A DNA stretch of 64,000 nucleotides, taken from contig JADKJI010000004.1 of NCBI GenBank assembly GCA_016721085.1, positions 1 to 64,000 of the forward strand. The letters are read 5' to 3'. Shown here one piece after another: positions 8,111-16,234 of this stretch. Position numbers and translations under genes: made by a program. The stretch's first letter is position 1. The number at the start of each line of letters is the position of its first letter. This stretch comes from Chitinophagaceae bacterium (GTDB lineage Bacteria; Bacteroidota; Bacteroidia; Chitinophagales; Chitinophagaceae). The notes under the pieces are model-generated. The model saw nothing but the letters and a program-made list of their open reading frames with translations, did not search any database and was not told where the DNA came from.

Positions 8111-8192
8111 GCCCCATCACCCCGAGGGGTTGTGCTTCAACCCTATTATTCAATAAAATAGCGCTCCACGGGGAAGGAGTATAAATCAGATT
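8111..8192 (+). promoter_or_regulatory. Structured 5' leader of the PfkB kinase gene
   Basis: The leader can form competing hairpins. GGGTTG (8127-8132) pairs with CAACCC (8138-8143) around a five-base loop, while ACCC (8119-8122) can pair with GGGT (8127-8130). Downstream, CTCC (8164-8167) can pair with GGAG (8176-8179) just before the start codon. I cannot assign it to a known riboswitch class. Confidence 0.4.
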
Positions 8193-9119
8193 ATGTCTTT
8201 AATAGTTGTAGGTACAATGGCCTTTGATGCCATTGAAACACCATTCGGAAAAACAGACCGTATTGTTGGAGGATCAGCCACTTATGTAGCATATGCTGCC
8301 AGCAATTTCGTAAAACCTGTAAAGCAGATTTCCATCGTAGGGTACGACTTCCCTCAGGAAGAAATGGACTCTTTAAAGAGCCGTGGCGTGGAACTGGCGG
8401 GAGTAGATGTTATTAAAGACAAGAAATCGTTCTTCTGGAGCGGCAGGTATCATTTGGATATGAATACCCGCGATACCCTCGTAACCGACCTCAACGTTCT
8501 ACTCGATTTCGATCCTAAAGTACCTGAATCATACCAGGAATCTGAATTCCTGATGCTGGGTAACCTCGACCCTAAACTCCAGATCAAAGTGATTCAGCAG
8601 ATGAAAACTCGTCCCAAGCTGATTGTGATGGATACCATGAACTTCTGGATGGAAGTGGCTATGCCGCAACTGGAAGAAGTGCTGAAAATGGTGGACGTGC
8701 TGATGGTAAATGATAGTGAAGCCCGTGAATTAAGCGGACAGTTTTCATTAGTGAAAGCCGCTAAAGAGATTATGAAGATGGGACCAAAGTACCTTATCAT
8801 AAAGAAGGGTGAACATGGTGCCTTATTGTTTTATGAAGACCAGGTGTTTTTTGCTCCAGCATTGCCTCTGGAAGAAGTATTCGATCCAACTGGTGCTGGC
8901 GATACATTTGCTGGCGGCTTCATTGGCCACATTGCTAAAACAGGAGACATTTCTTTCAATAATATGAAACGCGCCATCATAGTAGGATCCGCCCTCGCCT
9001 CCTTCTGCGTTGAAAAATTCGGTCCCGAACGTCTCAAAGAAATCACTCAAAAAGATATTGATGGAAGGATACAGCAGTTTGTGGATTTGGTGAATTTTGA
9101 TATTGAGCTGGTGAAATAA
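8193..9119 (+). CDS. PfkB-family carbohydrate/nucleoside kinase
   Basis: 308 residues of ribokinase fold. Visible features are the N-terminal GG signature (IVGGSATYVAYAASNF), the mid-protein MVNDSEARELSG, and the C-terminal DPTGAGDTFAGGF, which holds the anion hole and catalytic Asp. These enzymes phosphorylate sugars or nucleosides with ATP. The exact substrate cannot be read from the sequence; the protein lacks features that would make it a clear ribokinase, fructokinase or adenosine kinase. It is monocistronic, with its own promoter and a terminator at 9241-9273. Confidence 0.88.
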   Translation: MSLIVVGTMAFDAIETPFGKTDRIVGGSATYVAYAASNFVKPVKQISIVGYDFPQEEMDSLKSRGVELAGVDVIKDKKSFFWSGRYHLDMNTRDTLVTDLNVLLDFDPKVPESYQESEFLMLGNLDPKLQIKVIQQMKTRPKLIVMDTMNFWMEVAMPQLEEVLKMVDVLMVNDSEARELSGQFSLVKAAKEIMKMGPKYLIIKKGEHGALLFYEDQVFFAPALPLEEVFDPTGAGDTFAGGFIGHIAKTGDISFNNMKRAIIVGSALASFCVEKFGPERLKEITQKDIDGRIQQFVDLVNFDIELVK

Positions 9120-9175
9120 TCATTGGTTTAAAATTTGGAAGTTTGAATGAAGATTTGAGAATGAAACAGCCGAGT

Positions 9176-9348
9176 ACAAATTAGGAGATGTGAAAATTAG
9201 GAAATGTGAAAATGATAACAGCCGGTAAAAGTCATTAGTAAAAAAGCAGTCTGAATTTCAGGCTGTTTTTTTTATCTATTACATTATACTTAAACTATTG
9301 CCGGCTGTTTCATTTTCACATCTTCATTTTCCACATTTTCTCATTTGT
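9176..9348. repeat. Long imperfect inverted repeat spanning a terminator
   Basis: The arms 9176-9225 and 9301-9348 pair over about 48 bp with scattered mismatches, and both end in ACAGCCGG/CCGGCTGT. The left arm also holds two direct copies of a GATGTGAAAATTAGG-like word. The right arm overlaps the last codons of the lamin-tail gene, so its C-terminal tail is encoded by the repeat. Confidence 0.7.
9241..9273 (+). terminator. Rho-independent terminator after the PfkB kinase gene
   Basis: A stem of CAGTCTG/CAGGCTG (9247-9253 with 9259-9265, one G-T pair) with a five-base loop, followed by eight or more T and preceded by an A run. It could work in both directions between the convergent genes. 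Confidence 0.8.
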
Positions 9349-11099
9349 ATTCGCTTCCTTGTGATGAGCATCTTCAAATCATCAACATTTTCAAATTCCC
9401 TCATAATACTTATCACTTTTTTATGATTCTCTTTACCATCCAGACCGAAAACTTCGAACAGTATTATATAGATACCAGAGGGGAGAGGTTGTGATTGATC
9501 ATTCATTCCATCCCACCTGAAGGATCCGGTTTGTGATAGTGTGGCTTGGTTTGCCAATACACGAACCATTCTTCCATTCATGTCGAATATTGAAATATTG
9601 CCAACAAGATTGTTTTGAGTGAAAGCATAATTTATCTGAGTGAAATCATCATAACCATCATTGTTGGGGGAGAATACTTTTGGACTAACCGATACATTTC
9701 CTTTCATTTGTTGTGATGATAAGTATTGGGAATTTCTATAAGTAGGCGTGCCATATCCTGATGTGGAGGAGGCAGAGGTCCAGTTATTCTTATCGTCCGA
9801 TTTCTTGCTAAAATCCATTCTTTCCAGTGCTACTCCATCTTTGGAGGCAAGCAATGCAAAATGCCATTGCTGGTCATAGGGTACTTCATCAACCACCAGG
9901 CCTTGTTCATTTAATAATACTAATTGGCCTTTATCGTCGGGTAATGATGGCATGGATGGTAATTCAATAAGCCAGTGTGGTGATTTTACAGCGTATTGTA
10001 GCTCTACAGTTTTTTTGTTTTCGGTGAAGGTTAAATAATCGCCAGGAAAAAACAGATAAGAGCTGGCAGATAATGCAACAGTATTGGTAAGATTACCTGT
10101 GCTATTCCTGTTCGCAATATAAAGTTTACTTAGGTCGCCAATCTTATTACTGTTGTTGTAGAGTTCGATATAATCGACCCCTTCTGGTAATGGATTGAAA
10201 AGTATTTCGTTTACTACCAGTTCATTATTGCTGATAGGCTCTGGAAGTCCAACAACACTGGAATGCAAAAGCCCGATACTATTGCCCGCGCAATCTTTTA
10301 TATCACTTGTATTGACTGGATATGTTTTTTGATAAGCTAGTTTATTCTGTAGAAGTAATTTAACTTCTTTGAAAAAGGGGGATAGGGGGATGGCTTTTAC
10401 TGGCGCAATGGCATCGATTGAATAATGAGATGGGATTGAAGCCGATAAACTATCGAGCGGTTCATCAAATACAAGCACTATTGATGTGCTGTCGATTGCA
10501 TAAGAGCGCAAAAGGGCTGGAGGCATTTCATCGGGATTGGAAGTGGACACGCTGTTTCTTTTACCCGGACTTCCACCTGATTTATCGATACTGGCTATCC
10601 AGTTATTAGCGCCATTGCATGGGTTCTTCGTATCAATCATCTCCATTGACCAACCCCCTTCCTTTTTTAGATCATTCTGATACCAGGAGAAATCGTATTG
10701 GATTGTATGTATGAAACTCCCTTCTGGTGAAATCAGGATTAGCTGGTCGGCATCATTATTTAATGAAGGGAAGCTCGAAACACCAATAGTGCTTCCGAAA
10801 ATGGAGAAGGAGGATTGGGAAGAAGAGGGACAAATGATAACAAAGCTGTCGATACCCAATATGAAATTCGAACTAATAGTGGCAGAACTGCTTCCATCAC
10901 TGATCTTCCAGTTTTTGAGGTTGATTGCACGACCTGAGTTGTTTTTCAATTCAAGGAATTCACTGTTTGGCAATCCAACTGAGGGAGAAGGGTCGGGGAA
11001 AAGTTCATCAATCAATACATCGAATCGTTGGGCGGGTTGTGCTATAATAGCGGAAATAGTTACTAACTGTGTTAGTACACACAAAACCATACTCCTCAT
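9324..11099 (-). CDS. Secreted lamin-tail-domain surface protein
   Basis: About 591 residues with a signal peptide (VLCVLTQLVTISAIIAQ). Two lamin-tail domains are visible: FDVLIDELFPDPSPSVGLPN ... EFLELKNNSG near the N terminus, and NEILFNPLPEGVDYIELYNNS in the middle. A bacterial Ig-like segment lies between them. Near the C terminus comes the CHU_C/FlgD-like PKVFSPNNDGYDDF ... WDGMNDQSQPLPSGIY, common in Bacteroidota surface proteins. I chose the ATG at 11099; the longer frame up to 11204 runs through the promoter region. The last 25 or so residues fall in intergenic-type repeat sequence. Probably exported to the cell surface; the function is unknown. Confidence 0.8.
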   Translation of the reverse strand: MRSMVLCVLTQLVTISAIIAQPAQRFDVLIDELFPDPSPSVGLPNSEFLELKNNSGRAINLKNWKISDGSSSATISSNFILGIDSFVIICPSSSQSSFSIFGSTIGVSSFPSLNNDADQLILISPEGSFIHTIQYDFSWYQNDLKKEGGWSMEMIDTKNPCNGANNWIASIDKSGGSPGKRNSVSTSNPDEMPPALLRSYAIDSTSIVLVFDEPLDSLSASIPSHYSIDAIAPVKAIPLSPFFKEVKLLLQNKLAYQKTYPVNTSDIKDCAGNSIGLLHSSVVGLPEPISNNELVVNEILFNPLPEGVDYIELYNNSNKIGDLSKLYIANRNSTGNLTNTVALSASSYLFFPGDYLTFTENKKTVELQYAVKSPHWLIELPSMPSLPDDKGQLVLLNEQGLVVDEVPYDQQWHFALLASKDGVALERMDFSKKSDDKNNWTSASSTSGYGTPTYRNSQYLSSQQMKGNVSVSPKVFSPNNDGYDDFTQINYAFTQNNLVGNISIFDMNGRMVRVLANQATLSQTGSFRWDGMNDQSQPLPSGIYIILFEVFGLDGKENHKKVISIMREFENVDDLKMLITRKRIQMRKCGK

Positions 11100-11121
11100 A
11101 TCCTGAACATTTGTTAGCCAA

Positions 11122-11129
11122 CAAAAATA
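11122..11129 (-). promoter_or_regulatory. Predicted -7 box of the lamin-tail gene
   Basis: TATTTTTG on the minus strand matches TAnnTTTG, 22 nt before the ATG at 11099. It is divergent from, and only a few bases from, the promoter of the asd leader. Confidence 0.5.
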
Positions 11130-11134
11130 AAAAA

Positions 11135-11166
11135 TTTGTTGGGCAGCAAATGTGATATTACTTTTG
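11135..11166 (+). promoter_or_regulatory. asd: Predicted promoter of the asd leader transcript
   Basis: TTTG at 11135-11138 and TACTTTTG at 11159-11166 with a 20-bp gap fit the Bacteroidota promoter. Transcription would begin around 11172, only a few bases before the leader-peptide ATG, leaving about 180 nt of leader ahead of asd. Confidence 0.65.
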
Positions 11167-11175
11167 CGGCACAAC

Positions 11176-11220
11176 ATGAATTTTACAAAACATACAAAAC
11201 GCACAATGAAACGTTCCTGA
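11176..11220 (+). CDS. asd leader peptide (Thr/Lys/Met-rich)
   Basis: A 14-residue open frame, MNFTKHTKRTMKRS, ending in TGA at 11218-11220. It has three Thr, three Lys, two Met and one Asn, all amino acids of the aspartate family, whose synthesis passes mostly through the Asd product. The stop codon directly abuts the 5' half of the antiterminator (11220-11231), so a ribosome that finishes the peptide would cover that half. This is the arrangement of classical amino-acid attenuators such as the thr leader. No Shine-Dalgarno is visible, normal for this phylum. Translation is inferred. Confidence 0.65.
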   Translation: MNFTKHTKRTMKRS

Positions 11221-11297
11221 AGGGAGGTTTGCAGCGTTCTATATGTTAGAATATAAAGCTTGACAGGCCTTCCTTAACGGGAAGGCCTTATTTTTTT
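11220..11297 (+). promoter_or_regulatory. asd attenuator: antiterminator and rho-independent terminator
   Basis: Terminator: AGGCCTTCC (11265-11273) pairs perfectly with GGAAGGCCT (11280-11288) around TTAACG, followed by TA and seven T (11291-11297). Antiterminator: 11220-11231 pairs with 11264-11275 over 12 bp with three G-T pairs, using the left arm of the terminator, so the two folds exclude each other. A small hairpin (TTCTA 11237-11241 with TAGAA 11247-11251) lies in the antiterminator loop. Ribosome stalling at the Thr/Lys codons would free 11220-11231 and let transcription reach asd. Confidence 0.75.
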
Positions 11298-11350
11298 ATG
11301 TTCGGGTAAAAGGCAGTAATCCATTATTAATAATAAAAAAGTAAAACAAG

Positions 11351-12358
11351 ATGAAAGTTGCCGTAGTAGGTGCTACTGGTTTAGTAGGCACTAAAATGTT
11401 ACAGGTATTGGCTGAAAGGAATTTCCCCGTTACTGAATTGATTCCCGTTGCTTCTGAGAAGTCAGTAGGTAAGGAAGTTGAATTCAAGGGTAAGAAATAT
11501 AAGGTGGTAAGTATGACCGATGCCATTGCAGCCAAGCCAGCGGTAGCTATCTTCTCTGCCGGTGGTGGAACCTCATTAGAGTGGGCGCCAAAATTTGCCG
11601 AAGCAGGTATTACTGTTATCGATAACTCTTCTGCCTGGAGAATGGATCCAACTAAGAAATTGGTGGTACCTGAAATAAATGCAGATGCATTAACGAAAGA
11701 CGACAAGATCATCGCCAATCCTAACTGTTCAACCATACAGATGGTGGTTGCATTGAATCCTTTGCATAAGAAATACAAAACAACCCGTATTGTAGTGAGC
11801 ACTTATCAAAGTGTAACCGGTACCGGAGTAAAGGCTGTTGATCAGCTTCGTGGAGAAAGGGTGAAACAAGTGAAGGGAGAAACTACTGATTATCCAATGG
11901 CATACAAATATCCGATCGACCTGAATGTAATTCCACAGATCGATGTATTCCTTGATAACGGCTATACGAAAGAGGAGATGAAGATGGTTTTAGAAACCAA
12001 GAAGATCATGCGTGATGAAAACATCCGTGTTACTGCAACAACGGTGCGCATACCAGTAATGGGCGGACATAGCGAAAGCGTTAACATTGAGTTTGAGAAT
12101 GAATTTGAATTAGCTGATGTGAGGAACTTATTGAGTTCAGCTCCGGGAGTAGTATTGGTTGATGATCCAGCAACACAGCAATACCCAATGCCAAAGGATG
12201 CACACGAAAAGGATGATGTATTTGTAGGAAGGTTGCGCAGGGATGAAACACAGCCCAAGACTTTAAATATGTGGGTGGTTTCAGACAATTTACGCAAGGG
12301 AGCGGCAACGAATGCTGTTCAGATTGCGGAATATCTGTTAGCGAATAATCTTTTATAA
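11351..12358 (+). CDS. asd: Aspartate-semialdehyde dehydrogenase
   Basis: 335 residues. It reduces aspartyl phosphate to aspartate semialdehyde with NADPH, the branch point for lysine/diaminopimelate, threonine, methionine and isoleucine. Seen are the nucleotide-binding loop (VGATGLVGTKMLQVL), the catalytic cysteine in ANPNCSTIQ and the substrate region around GGHSESVNIEF. Length and start are normal. It is preceded by its own promoter and by an attenuator keyed to aspartate-family amino acids, and followed by a palindromic repeat array. Confidence 0.95.
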   Translation: MKVAVVGATGLVGTKMLQVLAERNFPVTELIPVASEKSVGKEVEFKGKKYKVVSMTDAIAAKPAVAIFSAGGGTSLEWAPKFAEAGITVIDNSSAWRMDPTKKLVVPEINADALTKDDKIIANPNCSTIQMVVALNPLHKKYKTTRIVVSTYQSVTGTGVKAVDQLRGERVKQVKGETTDYPMAYKYPIDLNVIPQIDVFLDNGYTKEEMKMVLETKKIMRDENIRVTATTVRIPVMGGHSESVNIEFENEFELADVRNLLSSAPGVVLVDDPATQQYPMPKDAHEKDDVFVGRLRRDETQPKTLNMWVVSDNLRKGAATNAVQIAEYLLANNLL

Positions 12359-12364
12359 GAAATA

Positions 12365-12501
12365 GTTGTGTGGTAGTAGTTGTGTTTTACAACCTGGAGA
12401 TGTCATCCTACCCCCCGGATGTCATCCTGGGGGGTGGATGGCATCCTATACCCAGGATGACATCCGGGGGGTGGATGGCATCCGTAGTTGTACCACACAA
12501 C
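12365..12501. repeat. Five-unit palindromic repeat array, copy B
   Basis: Five GGATGNCATCC-type units start at 12398, 12417, 12436, 12455 and 12473, spacing 19, 19, 19 and 18 bp. The unit centres vary (T, T, G, A, G) while the arms are kept, which suggests selection for the fold. An outer inverted repeat GTTGTGTGGTA (12365-12375) with TACCACACAAC (12491-12501) encloses it. Same class as 265-359, and again between two convergent stop codons (asd and the DUF2461 gene). Confidence 0.85.
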
Positions 12502-12503
12502 TT

Positions 12504-13170
12504 TTACTCTCCCAACCCCCTATTCAAAAACTCCAGCATCGGCTGTATCGTTTCCATCGCCTTCAATGTCTTCTTTGTAAGCTCCTTCGAGGTGAGATCG
12601 GCATCTGTTATTTCGGTAAACGCTATAAAACTCTTTAATCTCAAAAAATCAGCAGCAGGATTCTCAGCCTCATACCCCTTCGGCACCCGGCTCAATTGCA
12701 ACCCCTCACTGGTATCCAATTCTCCAAAAACTTCCTTGAACTTCTTTGATCCCACAATCTTTTTGAACTCTTCAAAATTATAATCGATCTCCTGCCGAAC
12801 CTTTGCTAACTGGTCGGGCATCGGCATATATAAACCTCCTCCTACAAAACTCTTCCCCGGCTCCATATGAAAGTAATACCCCGCCAATGGTGATTTCTTG
12901 CCTCCGGCAGTCATGCTGGCACCCATATTGGTTTTATAAGGCGACTTGTCCTTGCTGAATCGCACATCCCTGTTTATTCTGAAAAGGCATTTTTCGCCTC
13001 CAATGTAGCTATGGTATTATCCTTTGCCCCATGCTTCTGCAATAACGAATGAATGAAAGCTTCGAAGTCTTTTTCGCGGTTTCGTATGCTGGCCGATGCG
13101 CATCGAACCAGGGTTTATTGTTATTCTTCTTGAGGCCTTTTAAAAACTGAAGACTGGATGATTGAAGCAT
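12504..13170 (-). CDS. DUF2461 family protein, two frameshifts
   Basis: The intact C-terminal part (12504-12965) and the frame upstream to the ATG at 13170 together make a normal DUF2461 (TIGR02453) protein of about 222 residues: N-terminal KPWFDAHRPAYETAKK, then FRINRDVRFSKDKSPYKTN, then GYYFHMEPGKSFVGGGLYMP. Two T5 runs on the plus strand (12990-12994 and 13070-13074) are each one base short; adding one A to each on the coding strand restores the frame. I read these as sequence errors. The biochemical role of the family is not known. Confidence 0.78.
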
Positions 13171-13215
13171 ATAAATAAAATTGATGATAGGAATGTAAAA
13201 GTAATATTAAGACAT

Positions 13216-13254
13216 AAAAAAAATGCAGGCTCTGGTCGCATTCAGAGCCTGCAT
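13216..13254 (-). terminator. Terminator of the HNH-HTH gene
   Basis: A 12-bp perfect stem (13223-13234 with 13243-13254), loop of eight bases, followed on the minus strand by eight T (broken A run 13216-13223 on the plus strand). It lies 26 bp past the stop codon at 13281. Confidence 0.85.
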
Positions 13255-13280
13255 TCAATTAAAGATTGGCGGGGAATTTA

Positions 13281-13847
13281 TCAGGATTTGACACGTCCCC
13301 AGTTCTCACCACTCTTAATGCGGTACATGGTCATCTCGCTGACGCCATATTTTTCCGCTAACTTCTTAATGGTGATTTTCCTGTTTTTGTCGGTGAGCGT
13401 TTTTTTGATCGCTCCAACTTGCTTAGCATTAAGCTTAAGCCCAACAGTTCTGTTCGCCTGTACAATCTTATACGCTTTCTTGGCTGGACTGTGTTGTTGA
13501 TGCTCGATCATTTCTTCGAGCGTAGCCCATTTAAGATTCTTCACTGCATTGTCAAGTTTGTTATGATTCACATGAATCACATACTTGCTTTTTGGTGAAG
13601 CCTTTTTGAGGAATAATCTTGCCAATTCGCGGTGAATGTACAAGGTCCCGTTGTTGCCGGGTCTGTGCAGGTTGAGGGTTCTGTAGCCGGTCGTAAGAGA
13701 ACCTTCCAGGAGTTTGCCATCTTCGTTTACATCTTCATAATAACTGGCAATTCTGCCGTGAGACGACAAACCGTACTTTTTTCTAAGGTGTTTCCAGCCG
13801 GGAAACTGTAAAGGTTTCCACACCTCGTTGGGAATTTTTTTTACCAT
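13281..13847 (-). CDS. HNH endonuclease-like protein with C-terminal helix-turn-helix
   Basis: 188 residues. The N-terminal part resembles NUMOD4 (WKPLQFPGWKHLRKKYGLSSHGRIAS). The middle is a small HNH domain of the phage/homing type (YIHRELARLFL ... VIHVNHNKLDNAVKNLKWAT). The C-terminal 60 residues form a basic DNA-binding region with a helix-turn-helix (TIKKLAEKYGVSEMTMYRIKSG). This architecture is typical of free-standing homing endonucleases, or of domesticated regulators derived from them. It stands between the DUF2461 gene and ligA with its own terminator, with no intron or intein visible nearby. Whether it still cuts DNA is unknown. Confidence 0.78.
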   Translation of the reverse strand: MVKKIPNEVWKPLQFPGWKHLRKKYGLSSHGRIASYYEDVNEDGKLLEGSLTTGYRTLNLHRPGNNGTLYIHRELARLFLKKASPKSKYVIHVNHNKLDNAVKNLKWATLEEMIEHQQHSPAKKAYKIVQANRTVGLKLNAKQVGAIKKTLTDKNRKITIKKLAEKYGVSEMTMYRIKSGENWGRVKS

Positions 13848-13926
13848 TGCTTTTCCTTTTGCTAAAGTTACATAAAAGAAAAGCGATTTCGTACATCCCC
13901 CCCTGAAATATTTAGTGAACCGATTG

Positions 13927-16020
13927 TTATTGGGCTATTAATCGTAAGAAATCGGCCTCGCTAATGATATTTACCGAGCTTATTTTTTTGGCTTTCTCCA
14001 ACTTTGAACCCGCATCTTCTCCCGCTACCAGATAGTCGAGTTTACTACTAACGCCACTTAGAATTTTACCACCGTTAGCCTCTACCATGGCCTCCGCTTC
14101 ACTTCTCTTCAGTGTAGGCAGAGTACCCGTAAACAGGAAGGTTTTCCCTGTAAGATTGCCTTCGGTTACTGATCCGGTTTTGTCATTTGTCAACTTAATG
14201 CCTAACTCTTCCAATTTCTTAAGCATGACGATATTTTCATCTGTATGAAAAACTGATATATGCTACCCGCCACTTTTTGGTCCCACATCTTCCATTTGTA
14301 GTAGCTCCTCTATGGATTTTGTTGGAAATCGAGCAAATGACTACTCGCTTGTGCCAGCGTTTTTGCAGTAGTTTCCCCAACATAACGGATGCCTAATGCA
14401 AATATCAGCCGGTGCAATGGCTGTTGCTTCGAGGCCTCTATGGCCGCCTGCAGATTACTGATACTCTTCTGTCCAAACCCCTCCATAGTCTGAATAGTTC
14501 CGAAGGGAAGCATATATATTCCGGGGATGTCTTTCAATAGTCCCAACTCAAAGAATTTACGGACATTGGCGTCGCCGAACCCCCCTAATATCCATGGCGT
14601 CCTTACTGGTGAAATGGATAATCCGTTCCACTACCTGTGCGGGACAGGTGAAATTGTTACACCTCCAAACCGCTTCTTCTTCTGGCTTCTCGAGTTTGGA
14701 TCCGCAAACCGGACAATGAGTAGGGAATTCAATGGCTGTTTCCTTACCATTCCTTACATCGGCCAATGATTTTACTATATAAGGAATAACATCTCCAGCC
14801 CTTTCTACCAGTACCGTATCACCGATTTTAAGGTCTTTCTCCTTTATCACTTCTTCATTGAATAATGAGATAGAGGATACGGTAACTCCGCCAATAGGAA
14901 CCGGCTCTATCTTGGCTACCGGAGTAATGGAACCAGTTCTTCCCACCTGGAATTCTACCGCAATCAGTTTACTGGTAGCCTGACGGGCCTTGAACTTATA
15001 AGCAATAGCCCATCTTGGGTGATGAGAGGTCATACCCAGTTTTTCCTGTAATGGCACATCATTTACTTTTATAACCATGCCGTCAATCTCATAAGGAAGA
15101 TTATCACGTCCTTCTTCAAACTCCTGGCAATATTTTATCACTGCATCTATACCCTGGAGTACTTTTTTCTCCTTCATTGGGCTTCTGAAACCCGCTTCCC
15201 ATAACATCTCAAGACAGCCCCCGTGGGTGAGCAATTTGCTGGTCTCATTTTTCCCTTCAACAGGTATATGATAGCTGACATGATAGAGAAAGGCTTCCAG
15301 ATTACGGCGACTCACTTCCTTGGGATCTTTTATACGTAAGGAACCTGCTGCTGCATTCCGGGGATTTGCTAGCGGTGGAAGATTTTGGGCAGCCAGTTGG
15401 TCATTATACTTCTTGAAATTCTCTTTGGTTAATAAAACTTCCCCTCTTATTTCAATCTGTTGAATGCCGAGAGTAGCGAAAGGAGCAGATAAAGGCACCG
15501 ACCGAATCTGTTTGATATTGGTTGTTATATCATCACCATAAACTCCGTCTCCTCTGGTGGCGCCTCTGGCTAAAAGATCATTTTCATAGATAAGCGATAT
15601 GCTGGCACCATCGAACTTTGGTTCTACGCAATATTCGAGTTTTTGCAAGCCAGATAACTCACGGGCCTTGCGGTCCCAATCAATAAGGTCATCTGCATTA
15701 TAGGAATTCTCCAATGATAACATGGGCACAAGATGTTGCACATTGGTAAAGTCTTTTGTCAATCCTTTACCCACTCGTTGCGTTGGAGAATCGGGTGTTA
15801 TTGAAGACGGATCTTCCAGTTCAATTTTTTCAAGGGCTTTATACAGTTGGTCGTACTCAGCATCGGCTAGTAAAGGATCGTTCAAAATATAGTATCTGTA
15901 TTCATGGAAACGAAGCACTTCCCGCAGGCTGTTTAGGCTTCCAGCCAGATTACTGGTTTTGGACTTCAACAGGCTTTCACTCAATTTTTGAAGCTCCCGT
16001 GTACGTTCCGGTGTGTACAT
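13927..16020 (-). CDS. ligA: NAD-dependent DNA ligase, four frameshifts
   Basis: Seals nicks in replication and repair using NAD. The first 487 residues are intact: Ia domain (EYRYYILNDPLLADAEYDQLY), adenylation site with the active Lys in VEPKFDGASISL, OB fold (FQVGRTGSITPVAKIEPV) and four-Cys zinc finger (CPVCGSKLE ... CNNFTCPAQV). The HhH part follows in two further frames and the BRCT domain is 13927-14226 (LTGKTFLFTGTL). Correcting four runs by one base each (C6 at 14580-14585, T4 at 14317-14320, T5 at 14274-14278, A5 at 14248-14252) gives a full-length normal protein. As LigA is normally essential, sequence error is the best explanation. Confidence 0.88.
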
Positions 16021-16196
16021 ATAGCAGTTTTCAATAAAGGTACAATTATCTGTTTTTGAAAAACATAGGATGGAAAAACGGTCTGAAACAGGGTTGTGCG
16101 GACTACACTAAAAATCTCCAAAATGTAGAAAGAAGGCCAAAAGATGAGTAAAATCATTCTTACAATTTTTTGGATGATTAGAATATTCGCTTACTT

Positions 16197-16213
16197 TGTG
16201 TACCTAATACACA
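16197..16213. promoter_or_regulatory. TGTGTA-N5-TACACA palindrome ahead of the first susC
   Basis: A perfect 6+6 palindrome with a five-base spacer ending 21 nt before the susC ATG. A TTACTTTG box (16191-16198), one base off TAnnTTTG, overlaps its left arm. The same palindrome, with the same spacer length, precedes the second susC at 28853-28869. It may be an operator or a hairpin at the start of the mRNA. Confidence 0.6.
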
Positions 16214-16234
16214 CCTTAATTTAAATTTCTTCTT

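Noticed and set aside
11221..11227. AGGGAGG as a Shine-Dalgarno site
   Set aside because: It follows a stop codon, has no start codon at a suitable distance, and is better explained as half of the antiterminator.
13281..13847. HNH protein as part of an insertion sequence or intein
   Set aside because: No terminal inverted repeats, target duplication, split host gene or intein splice motifs are visible.
13927..16020. Programmed frameshifting or true loss of ligA
   Set aside because: Four separate one-base changes, all in runs, each restore conserved LigA sequence; no slippery site with a stimulating structure is needed to explain this.
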